DNA of 64,000 nt from DATDAH01 sp963823495 (GCA_963823495.1 CAWGLV010000001.1:496001-560000); one strand, 5' to 3'. Numbered from the stretch's first letter, positions 7,720 to 16,831 are shown. Translations and numbers: made by a program. Notes: a model not told the origin generated them from the sequence alone.

Positions 7720-8304
7720 GTGCGCCGCGTCCGCCTCGCCGTCTTCCTCGCCGTGATCGTCGTCGGCGGCATCGGCTCCTCCCCCGCGTCGGCCCACGGC
7801 GGCGAGGGGACCCTCGAGGTGATCGATGCCGTACCCGACCCGACGGGGACCACGCTGACCTACACCGTCGAGTTGACCTACGAGAACGACGGTGACCCGG
7901 TCGACGACGCGGTGGTCTCGGCCACCGTGCGGGGCCCGGGCGCCGGACCACAGGAGCCGGTGGCCCTCGCCTCCATCGGCGACGGCTGGTACGCCGGCCC
8001 GGTGACGTTCCCGGCCCCCGGGCGCTGGACGGTCGCCTTCGCCGCCATCGAGCCGGCGGCCACGCTGGACACCACCCAGCAGGTCGTCGCCACCCCGACC
8101 ACCAGCGCGACCGCGGCGCCGGACCCGACCACGACCACGACCACGACCACGAGCCCGTCCGGGCCCGCAGGCGGTCTCGTCGACGACGGGGCCGTCGACG
8201 ACGGTCCCCCTGCCGGCCTGATCCTCGGCGCGGTCGTGGCCGGTGCCATGGTCGTCGCGACCGGCATCATCCTGGTGCTCCGCCGTCGGTCCCTCGGGGA
8301 CTGA
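7720..8304 (+). CDS. Secreted, C-terminally anchored Ig-like/FixH-like protein
   Basis: 194 aa. An N-terminal signal peptide ends near A-S-A-H, followed by a beta-rich domain of about 100 residues (G-E-G-T-L-E-V ... W-Y-A-G-P-V-T-F-P-A-P-G-R-W-T-V), a Thr-rich spacer containing a run of eight Thr, a second hydrophobic helix and R-R-R. The domain resembles the YtkA/FixH or CopC-like folds found with copper handling, but no metal ligands are obvious. Start GTG. It is followed 8 nt later by kup, so the two are probably co-transcribed. The precise function is unknown. Confidence 0.7.
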   Translation: MRRVRLAVFLAVIVVGGIGSSPASAHGGEGTLEVIDAVPDPTGTTLTYTVELTYENDGDPVDDAVVSATVRGPGAGPQEPVALASIGDGWYAGPVTFPAPGRWTVAFAAIEPAATLDTTQQVVATPTTSATAAPDPTTTTTTTTSPSGPAGGLVDDGAVDDGPPAGLILGAVVAGAMVVATGIILVLRRRSLGD

Positions 8305-8312
8305 GACCACCC

Positions 8313-10199
8313 GTGAGCCCCGGCGGTGGGAGTCATGGGCCGAAGGGCGGGATCGGGCTCCTCACCCTCGGCGCCCTCGGCGTGGTCTACGGCGACATCG
8401 GCACCAGCCCCCTCTACGCGGTCCGCGAGTCCTTCGGCGAGGCCCACGACATCGCCGCCACCGAAGCCAACGTGCTGGGCCTGCTTTCGCTCATCACCTG
8501 GTCGCTGATCATCGTCATCACCATCAAGTACCTGGTGTTCGTCATGCGGGCCGACAACGAGGGTGAGGGCGGGATCCTGGCCCTGACGTCCCTGGCCACC
8601 CCCAAGGGCAACCCGACCTCACGACGTTGGGCCCTGATCCTCATCGGCCTGTTCGGCACGGCCCTGCTCTACGGCGACGGCATCATCACCCCCGCCATCT
8701 CGGTGCTCTCCGCCGTCGAGGGCATCGAGGTCGCCCAGCCCGGCATCAGCGACCTGGTCATCCCCATCGCCGTGGTGATCCTGATCGGCGTCTTCTCGGT
8801 CCAGAGCCGGGGCACGGGCGCGGTGGGCAAGCTCTTCGGCCCGGTCATGCTGGTCTGGTTCGGCGTACTCGCCCTCCTGGGCGTGACCCACATCATGGAT
8901 GCCCCCCGGGTCTTCGAGGCGGTCAACCCGGCCCACGCGCTCGACTTCTTCGTGAGTGGCGGCTGGACGGCCTACCTCGTGCTCGGCTCGGTGTTCCTCG
9001 TGGTCACCGGCGGCGAGGCGCTCTATGCCGACATGGGCCACTTCGGGCGGGCGCCGATCCGGCGCGGCTGGTTCATGCTGGTCCTGCCCGCCCTCCTCCT
9101 CACCTACTACGGCCAGGGCGCGCTGATCCTGGGTGACCCCGAAGCGGTCGAGAACCCGTTCTTCCTCATGGCCCCCGACTGGGCGGTCCTACCCCTGACC
9201 GGCCTCGCCACCCTGGCCACGATCATCGCGTCCCAGGCGCTCATCTCGGGGGCGTACTCGCTCACGATGCAGGCCATCCAGCTCGACTACACGCCCCGGA
9301 TGAAGATCAACCACACCTCCGAGGACCAGATGGGCCAGATCTACCTGCCCACCGTGAACTGGGCCCTCATGGTGAGCTGCATCGCCCTGGTCCTGGGTTT
9401 CCGCAGCTCGACGAACCTGGCCGCGGCCTACGGCGTCGCGGTGACCCTCACCATGTTCATCACCACGATCCTCTTCTACGTGGTGGCCCGGGAACGCTGG
9501 GGGTGGCCCCCGCGCAAGGCGTTGCTGGTGTGCACGCCCTTCTTGATCGTCGATCTCGCCTTCCTGGGGGCCAACCTGGTCAAGATCCCCGACGGCGGTT
9601 GGCTCCCGCTGGTCGTCGGGGCCGTGGTCTTCGGGCTGATGACCACGTGGCGCACCGGCCGCCAGCTGGTGGGCAAGCGCCTCCGCCAGGGCGAGCTGCC
9701 GCTGGCCACCTTCATCGAGAGCCTGGCCAAGCAGAAGACCACCCGGGTGCCCGGCACCGCGGTCTTCATGTACAGCCGCCCGGGGTCCACGCCCCCGGCC
9801 CTGCTCGCCAACCTCTTCCACAACCGGATCCTGCACCGCAACGTGGTGATCCTCTCGGTGCAGACGATGGACGTCCCCCGCGTGCCGCCGGCGGACCGCG
9901 AGAAGGTGACCGACCACGGCGAGGGCTTCTTCTCGGTCCGACTCCGCTTCGGGTTCATGGAGGAGCCCGACGTGCCCGCCGCCCTCGGCCAGGTGCTGAG
10001 CTCGAAGGTCAGCTTCGACCCCCTCCACACCAGCTACTTCCTGGGCAAGGAGTCCGTCCGGCCCACCCCTGGTGACGGCATGGCGGTCTGGCGGGAGCGT
10101 CTGTTCGCCCTCATGCACCGGAACTCGACCGGTGCCGCGGCCTTCTTCAGCCTCCCCCCCGAGCGCACCATCGAGCTCGGCCGCCAGGTCGACATCTAG
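8313..10199 (+). CDS. kup: Kup/HAK-type potassium uptake transporter
   Basis: 628 aa, about 12 membrane helices and a soluble C-terminal domain (about 450-628), matching Kup (K+:H+ symport). The N-terminus carries the family motif G-A-L-G-V-V-Y-G-D-I-G-T-S-P-L-Y, followed by A-D-N-E-G-E-G-G and L-L-Y-G-D-G-I-I-T-P-A-I-S. Start GTG, 8 nt after the upstream secreted-protein gene. A c-di-AMP-type cyclase gene lies 4 kb upstream. c-di-AMP controls Kup-type transporters in some bacteria, but I see no c-di-AMP riboswitch in front of this gene. Confidence 0.95.
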   Translation: MSPGGGSHGPKGGIGLLTLGALGVVYGDIGTSPLYAVRESFGEAHDIAATEANVLGLLSLITWSLIIVITIKYLVFVMRADNEGEGGILALTSLATPKGNPTSRRWALILIGLFGTALLYGDGIITPAISVLSAVEGIEVAQPGISDLVIPIAVVILIGVFSVQSRGTGAVGKLFGPVMLVWFGVLALLGVTHIMDAPRVFEAVNPAHALDFFVSGGWTAYLVLGSVFLVVTGGEALYADMGHFGRAPIRRGWFMLVLPALLLTYYGQGALILGDPEAVENPFFLMAPDWAVLPLTGLATLATIIASQALISGAYSLTMQAIQLDYTPRMKINHTSEDQMGQIYLPTVNWALMVSCIALVLGFRSSTNLAAAYGVAVTLTMFITTILFYVVARERWGWPPRKALLVCTPFLIVDLAFLGANLVKIPDGGWLPLVVGAVVFGLMTTWRTGRQLVGKRLRQGELPLATFIESLAKQKTTRVPGTAVFMYSRPGSTPPALLANLFHNRILHRNVVILSVQTMDVPRVPPADREKVTDHGEGFFSVRLRFGFMEEPDVPAALGQVLSSKVSFDPLHTSYFLGKESVRPTPGDGMAVWRERLFALMHRNSTGAAAFFSLPPERTIELGRQVDI

Positions 10200-10333
10200 G
10201 TCCGACGGTCTGCCGCGGTGCGCCGGATCCGGCCGACTGGAGGGACTGGGCCGGACCGGGCCGAGCGCCACCTCGACAGCTGACCCCCGGCTCGGCGGCG
10301 CAGACAGGGATCCGGTGCCACAACCCAGACGGC

Positions 10334-11248
10334 TCAGCGGCGCAACGGCTCGGAGTGGTCCCAGTCGGCGAGGAAGGCGCGGAGGGCGGTGAGCAGGATG
10401 AGGGGCTGGTCGAGCATGGCGTGGTGGCCGGCTTCGGGGATCTCGATCACGGGGGCCACCCGGCCCAGCTGGTCGTACATGAAGGCGCCGATGTCCTCGG
10501 TGACCAGGCCGTTCTCGGAGCGGAGGAGCGCCAGGCGACAGCGGAGGTCGCGGAGGTACGGAAGGGCGATCGAGCGCATGCCCCGGCCGAACTGCTCGAA
10601 GATGCGGCGATCGAACTTCCACTGGTAGCCGCCGTCGACCGGCTTGAGGGACTGCCGCCCGACGTGGTCGATCACGTAGTCCAGGTAGTGGTCCTGGGGC
10701 GGAACGGTGCGGTAGCGGGCCAACGCGTCGTCGACGGTGGCATAGGTCCGGGGACGGCCGAAGGCCTCCTTGAGCCGGAAGGACTCGATCTCGGGGTCGG
10801 GCTCGGCCACCGGGGAGTCACAGACCACGACACCGGCGCAGCGCTCGGGGTGGCGGGCCGCGGTGGCGATGCTGACGAAGCCGCCCATGGAATGGCCGAT
10901 CACCACCGGTGGGCCGTCGATCCCGCCCGCTTCGGCCGCCGCCACGACCTCGTCGGTCCAGGTGTCGAGGGCGTAGGTGTCGCGATGGCCGCTGTCGCCG
11001 TGACCCGACAGGTCGACGGCGATGACCCGGAAGTCGGTCGCGAACCGGGCGGCCACGTGGGTCCACCAGTGGGCGTGGGCCCCGCCACCGTGGACGAACA
11101 CCAGCCCCCGCCGTCCCGGGTCGCCCCAGGCCAGATGGTGGATGGCCACCCCGTCGACCTCGACCGAGCCGTCGGTGAACGGCACGGCCAGCGCGGCACG
11201 AAACCAGTCCGGCGCATCGGGAAGCGGTTCGACGTCCCTGCTGCTCAT
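10334..11248 (-). CDS. Alpha/beta-fold hydrolase
   Basis: 304-aa alpha/beta hydrolase. The oxyanion region is V-F-V-H-G-G-G-A-H-A-H-W-W, the nucleophile Ser is in G-H-S-M-G-G, an acid follows in the cap-proximal strand, and the catalytic His is in E-A-G-H-H-A-M. Typical of esterases, epoxide hydrolases or C-C hydrolases. A strongly paired palindrome (11253-11296) sits directly upstream of its start, between it and the thiolase gene. Substrate unknown. Confidence 0.88.
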   Translation of the reverse strand: MSSRDVEPLPDAPDWFRAALAVPFTDGSVEVDGVAIHHLAWGDPGRRGLVFVHGGGAHAHWWTHVAARFATDFRVIAVDLSGHGDSGHRDTYALDTWTDEVVAAAEAGGIDGPPVVIGHSMGGFVSIATAARHPERCAGVVVCDSPVAEPDPEIESFRLKEAFGRPRTYATVDDALARYRTVPPQDHYLDYVIDHVGRQSLKPVDGGYQWKFDRRIFEQFGRGMRSIALPYLRDLRCRLALLRSENGLVTEDIGAFMYDQLGRVAPVIEIPEAGHHAMLDQPLILLTALRAFLADWDHSEPLRR

Positions 11249-11252
11249 CGTT

Positions 11253-11296
11253 CTGGCGCCTGATTGTGGGGCCCTGGGGCCGCAATCAGGCGCCAG
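11253..11296. repeat. Palindromic intergenic element (copy b), terminator-like
   Basis: Arms of 17 nt starting CTGGCGCCTGATTG pair with one G-U-type exception around a GC-rich loop. It lies downstream of the thiolase gene, so it can work as its terminator. No clear T-run follows on that side. It closely matches the palindrome at 19980-20023. Confidence 0.65.
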
Positions 11297-11306
11297 TACC
11301 GATCGG

Positions 11307-12512
11307 TCAGGCAGCCGCCTTCTCGAGGATGTGGACGCCGCAGGCGGAGCCGAGGCCGATGACGTGGGCCAGGCCGACCTTGGCGCCCTCGATCTGGCGG
11401 TCGCCGGCCTCGCCGCGGAGGTGGTGGCACACCTCCCAGATGTTGGCGATGCCGGTGGCGGCGATGGGGTGGCCCTTGGACTCGAGGCCGCCGGACACGT
11501 TCACCGGGGTGGAGCCGTCCCGCCAGGTGGCGCCGGACTCGAAGAACGGGACCGCCTCACCCTCCTGGCAGAGCATGAGGTTGTCGTAGTGGACCAGCTC
11601 GGCGGTGGCGAAGCAGTCGTGGAGCTCGACGAGGTCCAGGTCCTCGGGGGAGACGCCGGCCTGTTCGTAGGCCTGGGTGGCGGCCCGACGGGTCAGGGTG
11701 TTGACGTCAGGGAGGATCTGGCACGCCTCCTCCCACGGGTCCGAGGTGAGCACGGAGGCCGAGACCTTGACGGCCCGGCGCTGCTGGTCCGGGTCGAGGG
11801 TCTTGAGCTTGGCGTCGGAGACGACCACGGCCGCCGCGGCCCCGTCGCAGTTGGCCGAGCACATCGGCCGCGTGTTCGGGTAGGCGATCATGATGTCGCC
11901 CATGATCTCCTCGAGGGACATCTTCTTGGTGTAGGCGGCCAGTGGGTTCAGCGTGGAGTGGCTGTGGTTCTTCTCGCTGATCCGGGCGAACAGCTCGAAG
12001 TCGGCGCCGCCGTACTTGTGGCTGTACTCCATGCCGACCTGGGCGAACACGCCCGGCATGATCTCGGTCCCGATCCGACCGTCGACACCGGCGACGGCAC
12101 CGAAGCGGCCCGACGGGGTCCACTCGTCGGCGTCGGCCTTCCGGGAACCGCCGGCCAGGAGCCCGGCGCCGGAGAGCTTCTCGACCCCGACGGCGAGGCC
12201 CATGTCGCACTCGCCCGCCTTGATGGCCATGATCGCCGTCCGCAGCGCGGTGGCGCCCGTGGCACAGGCGTTGGAGACGTTGAACACGGGGATGCCGGTC
12301 TGGCCGATCTGCTTCTGCAGCATCTGGCCGGTCGGCGCGCTGGCGCCCATGAGGTTGCCGGCGGCGAGGACGCCCATGTCGGCCATCGTCACCCCACCGT
12401 CCTCCAGGGCGGCCATGGCGGCCTCGGCGGCCAGGTCGATGACGTCGTCATCGGGGCGCTTGCCGAACTTGGTCATGTGGATCCCGAGGATCCAGATGTC
12501 GTCGCTGGCCAT
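11307..12512 (-). CDS. SCP2-type thiolase (acetyl-CoA acetyltransferase family)
   Basis: 401-aa thiolase-superfamily enzyme. The nucleophilic Cys83 lies in N-V-S-N-A-C-A-T-G, and the C-terminal catalytic signatures are L-H-D-C-F and G-H-P-I-A-A-T-G. It belongs to the SCP-x/lipid-transfer group that pairs with DUF35 proteins and cleaves or forms C-C bonds in fatty acid, steroid or polyketide CoA esters. It starts at an ATG overlapping the stop of the Zn-ribbon gene (TGATG), which is the usual thiolase-DUF35 coupling. The specific pathway cannot be assigned. Confidence 0.9.
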   Translation of the reverse strand: MASDDIWILGIHMTKFGKRPDDDVIDLAAEAAMAALEDGGVTMADMGVLAAGNLMGASAPTGQMLQKQIGQTGIPVFNVSNACATGATALRTAIMAIKAGECDMGLAVGVEKLSGAGLLAGGSRKADADEWTPSGRFGAVAGVDGRIGTEIMPGVFAQVGMEYSHKYGGADFELFARISEKNHSHSTLNPLAAYTKKMSLEEIMGDIMIAYPNTRPMCSANCDGAAAAVVVSDAKLKTLDPDQQRRAVKVSASVLTSDPWEEACQILPDVNTLTRRAATQAYEQAGVSPEDLDLVELHDCFATAELVHYDNLMLCQEGEAVPFFESGATWRDGSTPVNVSGGLESKGHPIAATGIANIWEVCHHLRGEAGDRQIEGAKVGLAHVIGLGSACGVHILEKAAA

Positions 12513-12916
12513 CAGGCTGCTCCTTCCAGGGGCTCGAACGCGAAGTTCACCGCGGTGGTGCCGGCGGTGTCCTCACCGACGGGAACCGTCGTGAGCTTGA
12601 GCTTCATCCCGAGGTGGACGTGCTCGGCGTCCGGCTCGGTGTTGACGACGTTGCCCCGCACCGTCGTCCCGTCGCAGTCGATGATCCCGGCGACGAACGG
12701 CACGTCGACGCCCGGAGCGGCGAAGGCCACGATGGTGAAGGACCGCAACTCCCCCTCGGTGCTGATGTCCGCCTGGCGGAAGTCGGTGCCGAAGCACGAG
12801 GCACACGCGTTGCGCCGGTCGAAGAACCGGGCACCACACGAGGTGCACTCATTGGCGACCAGATGGGGCTCGGGCTCGAGGGCCAGGTAGTCCACGAAGG
12901 GGATCTGCTTGCTCAC
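12512..12916 (-). CDS. DUF35 Zn-ribbon/OB-fold acyl-CoA-binding protein
   Basis: 134 aa. An N-terminal rubredoxin-like zinc ribbon (E-C-T-S-C-G-A-R-F-F-D-R-R-N-A-C-A-S-C) is followed by an OB-fold. Proteins of this type form a complex with the adjacent thiolase and present or bind the CoA substrate. I chose GTG before S-K-Q-I-P-F-V-D-Y-L; the longer frame adds an Arg-rich, non-conserved stretch. Coupled to the thiolase through TGATG. Confidence 0.88.
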   Translation of the reverse strand: MSKQIPFVDYLALEPEPHLVANECTSCGARFFDRRNACASCFGTDFRQADISTEGELRSFTIVAFAAPGVDVPFVAGIIDCDGTTVRGNVVNTEPDAEHVHLGMKLKLTTVPVGEDTAGTTAVNFAFEPLEGAA

Positions 12917-12993
12917 GGGGGTCAGTCTCGCGCGTCGTCGACCCGCTGCCCGAAACGCCCTCCGCGTGCGGCGGCTCACCCGAAGGGCACCAG

Positions 12994-13827
12994 TCACTCC
13001 GGGGTTGGCACCTCCACGGTTGTGAGGTCCTCCGCCAGGACCACCTCCCCGTCGAAGTGCTCGGCCACCTCAGCGACCCATTCCGGCTCGGTACCGGGAA
13101 CCGGCGGCGGGACCATGTGGGTGAGGACGATGGTCCCCACACCACCTCGCGCGGCGGTCTGACCGGCCTGGGCCAGGTCCGAGTGGTAGTCGAGGATGTC
13201 CTGGAGCCGCGGGGCCGGAATGGCCTCCACGGCCGACCGGCGACACACCGTCTGGACATAGAGGTCCGCGCCCTCGACCAGTCGGTCGAGGCCGGCGCAG
13301 GGGACCGTGTCACCTGCGCAGACGCCCACCGCGCCCTCGTGCTCGAAGCGGTACCCGACCGTCGGGTGCACCGGCCGGTGGTCCGTGGGGGCGGCCAGCA
13401 CCCGGACGCCACCCGACTCGAGCACCGGCCCGTCGGTGACCTCGGTGACCTCGACCTCCGGGCGCCAGGTCAGGTCGGCGTGGTGATCGAGGCGCCAGCA
13501 GATGTCGTCCTCCAACATCGCCAGCGTCCGGTCGACAAAGGACCGGGTCCCCGGAGGCCCGATGACCCTCAGAACACCGGGGCTGAACTGACCGATCCAA
13601 CTCGTGGTGACCACGTCGTTGAAGTCGTTCACGTGATCGGAGTGGAGGTGGGTGAGCAGGACGGCGTTGACCTGGCCCATGCCCACCCCTGCGGCCGCCA
13701 GGCGCATGAGCACCCCTCGGCCACAGTCGACGAGGAAGCGTTGACCCCCCGCCTCCACCAGGGTCGAGGCCCCGGCCCGGTCCGCGGCCGGCAGCGGCCA
13801 TCCCGTCCCCAGCGTCGTGATCTTCAT
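12994..13827 (-). CDS. Metallo-beta-lactamase fold hydrolase (RNase Z-like)
   Basis: 277 aa with the MBL metal motif T-H-L-H-S-D-H (His60, His62, Asp64, His65), later H-x-P and G-D-T (A-G-D-T-V), and T-H-M-V near the C-terminus. The group includes RNase Z and arylsulfatase-type hydrolases. The exosite of true tRNase Z is not apparent, so a general phosphodiesterase or lactonase-like role is as likely. It diverges from the HAD gene with a 31-bp gap, so promoters must overlap. Confidence 0.85.
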   Translation of the reverse strand: MKITTLGTGWPLPAADRAGASTLVEAGGQRFLVDCGRGVLMRLAAAGVGMGQVNAVLLTHLHSDHVNDFNDVVTTSWIGQFSPGVLRVIGPPGTRSFVDRTLAMLEDDICWRLDHHADLTWRPEVEVTEVTDGPVLESGGVRVLAAPTDHRPVHPTVGYRFEHEGAVGVCAGDTVPCAGLDRLVEGADLYVQTVCRRSAVEAIPAPRLQDILDYHSDLAQAGQTAARGGVGTIVLTHMVPPPVPGTEPEWVAEVAEHFDGEVVLAEDLTTVEVPTPE

Positions 13828-13858
13828 GGCCGGCAGCCTCGCGCGTCAGACTCGCCTG

Positions 13859-14509
13859 ATGAGCCTGAGCGTCGAAGCCGTGTTGTGGGACGTCGGTGGC
13901 GTCTTCCTGCCCTCTCCGTTCAGCCACCTCCGGTCCTTCGGCCCCGAGGTCGGCATGGACGGCGACGAGCTCCTGGAGCTGGTCTTCGGCCCCTACCACG
14001 AGGACACCGACCACCCGTGGCACCGGCTGGAGCGCGGGGAGATGACCTTCGAGGCCTGCAACGCCGACCTCGTGGCCCTGGCCGCCCGGTCCGGCTACGA
14101 GGTCGACCCGATGGCCGTGCTGATGCGCATGGGCGGCGACGGAGGCACCATCGTGCGAGCCGACGTCGTGGCCGCCGCGGTCGCGGCCAAGGCCGGCGGG
14201 CGGGCCAGCGCGATCATCACCAACAACATCGCCGAGTTCGCCGAGGGCTGGCGGTCCCTCTTCGAGGATCTCGACGCCGTCGCCGAGGTGGTCGTCGACT
14301 CGTCCGCGGTCGGCCTGCGCAAGCCCGACCCGGCCATCTTCCTGCTCGCCCTGGAGCGCCTCGGCGGCATCGCCCCCGAGCGGGCCGTCTTCCTGGACGA
14401 CGCCCCGGGCAACATCGCCGCCGCCCGGGCCCTCGGCATCCACGCCATCCTCGTCGAGGACGACTACCTCCCGGCCCTCGCCGAACTCGAGGACGTGCTC
14501 GCCGCCTGA
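13859..14509 (+). CDS. HAD-superfamily hydrolase (epoxide-hydrolase-N-like subgroup)
   Basis: 217 aa. Motif I is L-W-D-V-G-G-V-F: the nucleophile Asp is present, and the second Asp of the usual DxD is replaced by Gly, as in the D-x-G-G-V subgroup (ACAD10/epoxide hydrolase N-domain). Motif II is I-I-T-N-N, motif III has G-L-R-K-P-D-P, and motif IV is F-L-D-D-A-P-G-N. Loss of the acid/base Asp means simple phosphatase activity should be doubted. I start at the ATG before S-L-S-V-E-A; the longer frame would overlap the divergent MBL gene. Confidence 0.82.
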   Translation: MSLSVEAVLWDVGGVFLPSPFSHLRSFGPEVGMDGDELLELVFGPYHEDTDHPWHRLERGEMTFEACNADLVALAARSGYEVDPMAVLMRMGGDGGTIVRADVVAAAVAAKAGGRASAIITNNIAEFAEGWRSLFEDLDAVAEVVVDSSAVGLRKPDPAIFLLALERLGGIAPERAVFLDDAPGNIAAARALGIHAILVEDDYLPALAELEDVLAA

Positions 14510-14536
14510 GCCAGGTCGGATCACCGGCGACGACCT

Positions 14537-14589
14537 CCGAAATTGCGTCAGCTGGTCATCTCTGGCGTGACCAGCTCACGCAATTTCGG
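14537..14589. terminator. Long hairpin between convergent genes
   Basis: 22-nt arms (14537-14558 and 14568-14589) complementary at all but one position, with a 9-nt loop. It ends in AATTTCGG/CCGAAATT, giving A/T-rich bases at both stem bases. It lies between the convergent HAD and P450 genes and probably terminates both. Confidence 0.7.
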
Positions 14590-14596
14590 GGTGGGG

Positions 14597-15868
14597 TCAG
14601 CTGGTGACGGGAAGGGCGTCCAGGCCGCGGAGGGTGATGCGGCCGTTGGGGACGGGTTCGCCGGCGAACTCGAGGTCCGGGAACCGGCGGATGATCGAGC
14701 TCATCGCCACCTGGCCCTCGAGGCGGGCCAGGGCCGCCCCGAGGCAGAAGTGGATGCCCGAGCCGAAGGACACGTGCTGGGAGGCGTCGGCCCGACCGAG
14801 GTCGACCTCGTCGACGGTGGGCCCCCACTTGGCCGGGTCCCGATTGGCCGCTCCCAGGTGGGTCATCACCAGCGTCCCGGGAGCGATCGCCTTCCCGCCG
14901 ATCTCCATCTCGGCCATGGCGATGCGCCTCGACAGCTGCACCGGGGCGTCATAGCGGAGGAGCTCGTCGACCGCCGTTGGGTCGAGCGAGGGGTCGGCGG
15001 CCCAGCGGCGCATCTGGTCGGGGTGCCGCAGCAGGGCCTGCAGCCCGTTGCCGATCAGGTTGACGGTCGTCTCGTGGCCGGCGATGAAGAGCAGCACGAT
15101 CTGGTCCCGCAACTCCGCCGCGGACAGCACGTCGCCGTCCTCCTCGGCCTGGACCAGCCCGGTGAGCACGTCGTCGGCGGGATGGTCGCGCTTCCACGGC
15201 ACGACCTCTTCCAGGTAGGCGGTCATGGCGTCGCTGGCGAGGAACGCGGCGCGGGCGTCCTCCTCGCTGACGACGGGGTCGAGGGTCTTGGTCAGCGCGT
15301 GGGACCAGTCCCGGATGGCGGCCCGATCGCCCTCGGGCATGCCCAGCAGCTCGGAGATGACCTGGAAGGGCAGCGGGAACGCCAGCTCGTCGACCACGTC
15401 CCAGGCCCCGCCGCCGGCCACCCGATCCAGCACCTCGTCGACCAGCTCCTGCACCCGACCCCGGAGGGCCTCGATCCGGCGCACGGTGAACGCCTTCGAC
15501 ACCAACTTCCGGATGCGGGTGTGGTCCGGCGGGTCCAGGTTGAGGATGGCCCGGTCGCCCCGATCCCGTTCCCCGCCGCCGAACTCCTCGATCAGCTCGG
15601 CGAACATCGCCTCGCGCATCTCGTTCAGCCCCCCCGAGATGTTGCCGTCCTCGACCGAGGTGCTCGGGTTGCGCAACAGGGCGAAGACGTCCTCGTAGCG
15701 GGTGAGCACCCAGATCCCCAGCGGGCTCTCGTGGACCGGGTCCGTCTCCCGGAGCGCGGCCACCTGCGGGTACGGGTCCGCCAGGTAGTCCGGGTCGAGC
15801 GGGTTGAAGAACACCGGAACGTCGGGGGCGGCCTGGTTCACCTCCTGAACGGTAGATCCCCCGGACAC
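14597..15868 (-). CDS. Cytochrome P450
   Basis: About 423-aa soluble bacterial P450. I-helix A-G-H-E-T-T, K-helix E-L-L-R (E-x-x-R), and heme-binding F-G-S-G-I-H-F-C-L-G-A-A-L-A are all intact. It would mono-oxygenate a small hydrophobic substrate with external ferredoxin and reductase, which are not encoded nearby. The start is unclear. No ATG is in frame; GTG at 15868 or GTG at 15841 are candidates, and the latter overlaps an AGGAGG, making its spacing poor. Confidence 0.92.
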   Translation of the reverse strand: MSGGSTVQEVNQAAPDVPVFFNPLDPDYLADPYPQVAALRETDPVHESPLGIWVLTRYEDVFALLRNPSTSVEDGNISGGLNEMREAMFAELIEEFGGGERDRGDRAILNLDPPDHTRIRKLVSKAFTVRRIEALRGRVQELVDEVLDRVAGGGAWDVVDELAFPLPFQVISELLGMPEGDRAAIRDWSHALTKTLDPVVSEEDARAAFLASDAMTAYLEEVVPWKRDHPADDVLTGLVQAEEDGDVLSAAELRDQIVLLFIAGHETTVNLIGNGLQALLRHPDQMRRWAADPSLDPTAVDELLRYDAPVQLSRRIAMAEMEIGGKAIAPGTLVMTHLGAANRDPAKWGPTVDEVDLGRADASQHVSFGSGIHFCLGAALARLEGQVAMSSIIRRFPDLEFAGEPVPNGRITLRGLDALPVTS

Positions 15869-15894
15869 CGAGTGCGAGAGGAAGGGGTCGCTGC

Positions 15895-16764
15895 TCAGCC
15901 CGATGCGAGGATCACGCCGAGCGCGGTCACGACGACCAGGCCGAAGCCCAGGGCCATCTGGCGGATCCCGAGCACCACGGCCCGGGAGGTCGGATGGCGG
16001 GCGCTGACCCGCTGGATGACGACGACGGCGACGACGGCCAGGGCGCCGGCCACGAGCTGGGCGTCCAGGCCGACGGCCAGCGCGGCCAGCGCCAGGGCGA
16101 GCCCGTCGGCGACCACCGTGGTGACCGCGCGCACCTCCCGACCGTGGAGCTCGGCGATGCGGTCCCGCACGTGGGGGATCGCGGTCACGACCCGCGCGGC
16201 GAGGACGAGCCACAACCCGACCGCCAGCGCCCCCGCCTCGCCGTCGGCCAGGACGATCATCGGGGTCACCGAGCACACGGCCACGGCGCCCGCGACCTCG
16301 GGCACGAGGCGGCGACTGCGGGAGCGGAGGTCGAACCAGGCCTCGACGGCGATCAGGGGCGCCGCCACGGCCAGGGGGGCCCAGAACGCCGAGGTCGCGG
16401 TCACCACCGCGGTGGCCACCAGGCCGACGAGGACCACCAGCTCCAGGGCCGCTACCCGCCGGGCGAGCGTGGTGCGCTCCAGGGCCCGACCCCGGCGGCG
16501 GTCGACCAGCGCCAGCTTCAGCGGCGTGCGGGCCAGGAAGGCGACCAGCGCCGCCAAGGCCAGGGCGAGACCGGCGACCGACGGGCTGACGAGGAGGCCG
16601 AGGAGGCCGGGCTCGAGGGTCAGGCCCCATCCGCCGTGCTCGGAGGGCAGCGCCACAGCCCTGAGCCCGGAGCGGGCAGCAGGGACGTCGGTCGTCGCGG
16701 CGGTCACCGCAGGCACCGGGCGGCAGGGACGACCGAGGGCATCGGCTCCGGACGCACGGGCCAA
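15895..16764 (-). CDS. YwiC-like membrane protein
   Basis: Polytopic membrane protein (up to 289 aa, about eight helices) of the YwiC-like family. It opens with the family motif L-P-S-E-H-G-G-W-G-L-T-L-E-P after a short tail and has conserved charged residues between helices (H-V-R-D-R, R-x-S-A-R-H-P). It resembles UbiA-type prenyltransferases in topology but has no D-D-x-x-D motif, so no enzymatic role is assigned. The start could be TTG 16764 or GTG 16716; only the part from A-L-P-S-E-H is conserved. It is followed by the P450 27-54 nt later, depending on that gene's start. Confidence 0.78.
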   Translation of the reverse strand: MARASGADALGRPCRPVPAVTAATTDVPAARSGLRAVALPSEHGGWGLTLEPGLLGLLVSPSVAGLALALAALVAFLARTPLKLALVDRRRGRALERTTLARRVAALELVVLVGLVATAVVTATSAFWAPLAVAAPLIAVEAWFDLRSRSRRLVPEVAGAVAVCSVTPMIVLADGEAGALAVGLWLVLAARVVTAIPHVRDRIAELHGREVRAVTTVVADGLALALAALAVGLDAQLVAGALAVVAVVVIQRVSARHPTSRAVVLGIRQMALGFGLVVVTALGVILASG

Positions 16765-16831
16765 GGCTAATGCCGCGGTGCCAGCGGTGTGGGCGTGGCC
16801 CGGGGTCGAACCGCCCCCCTACGCTCCGGAC

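Noticed and set aside
8200..8313. Possible c-di-AMP (ydaO) riboswitch before kup
   Set aside because: Only 8 nt separate kup from the previous gene, and that gene's coding sequence shows no ydaO-type motifs.
10200..10333. A possible complete palindrome between kup and the hydrolase
   Set aside because: Only one good half (GGATCCGGTGCCA) is present; the other candidate half is about 90 nt away and differs, so no stem is supported.
13625..13640. GTTCACGTGA as a classical parS core
   Set aside because: Only the central ten bases resemble parS; flanks do not, and it sits in MBL-gene codons.
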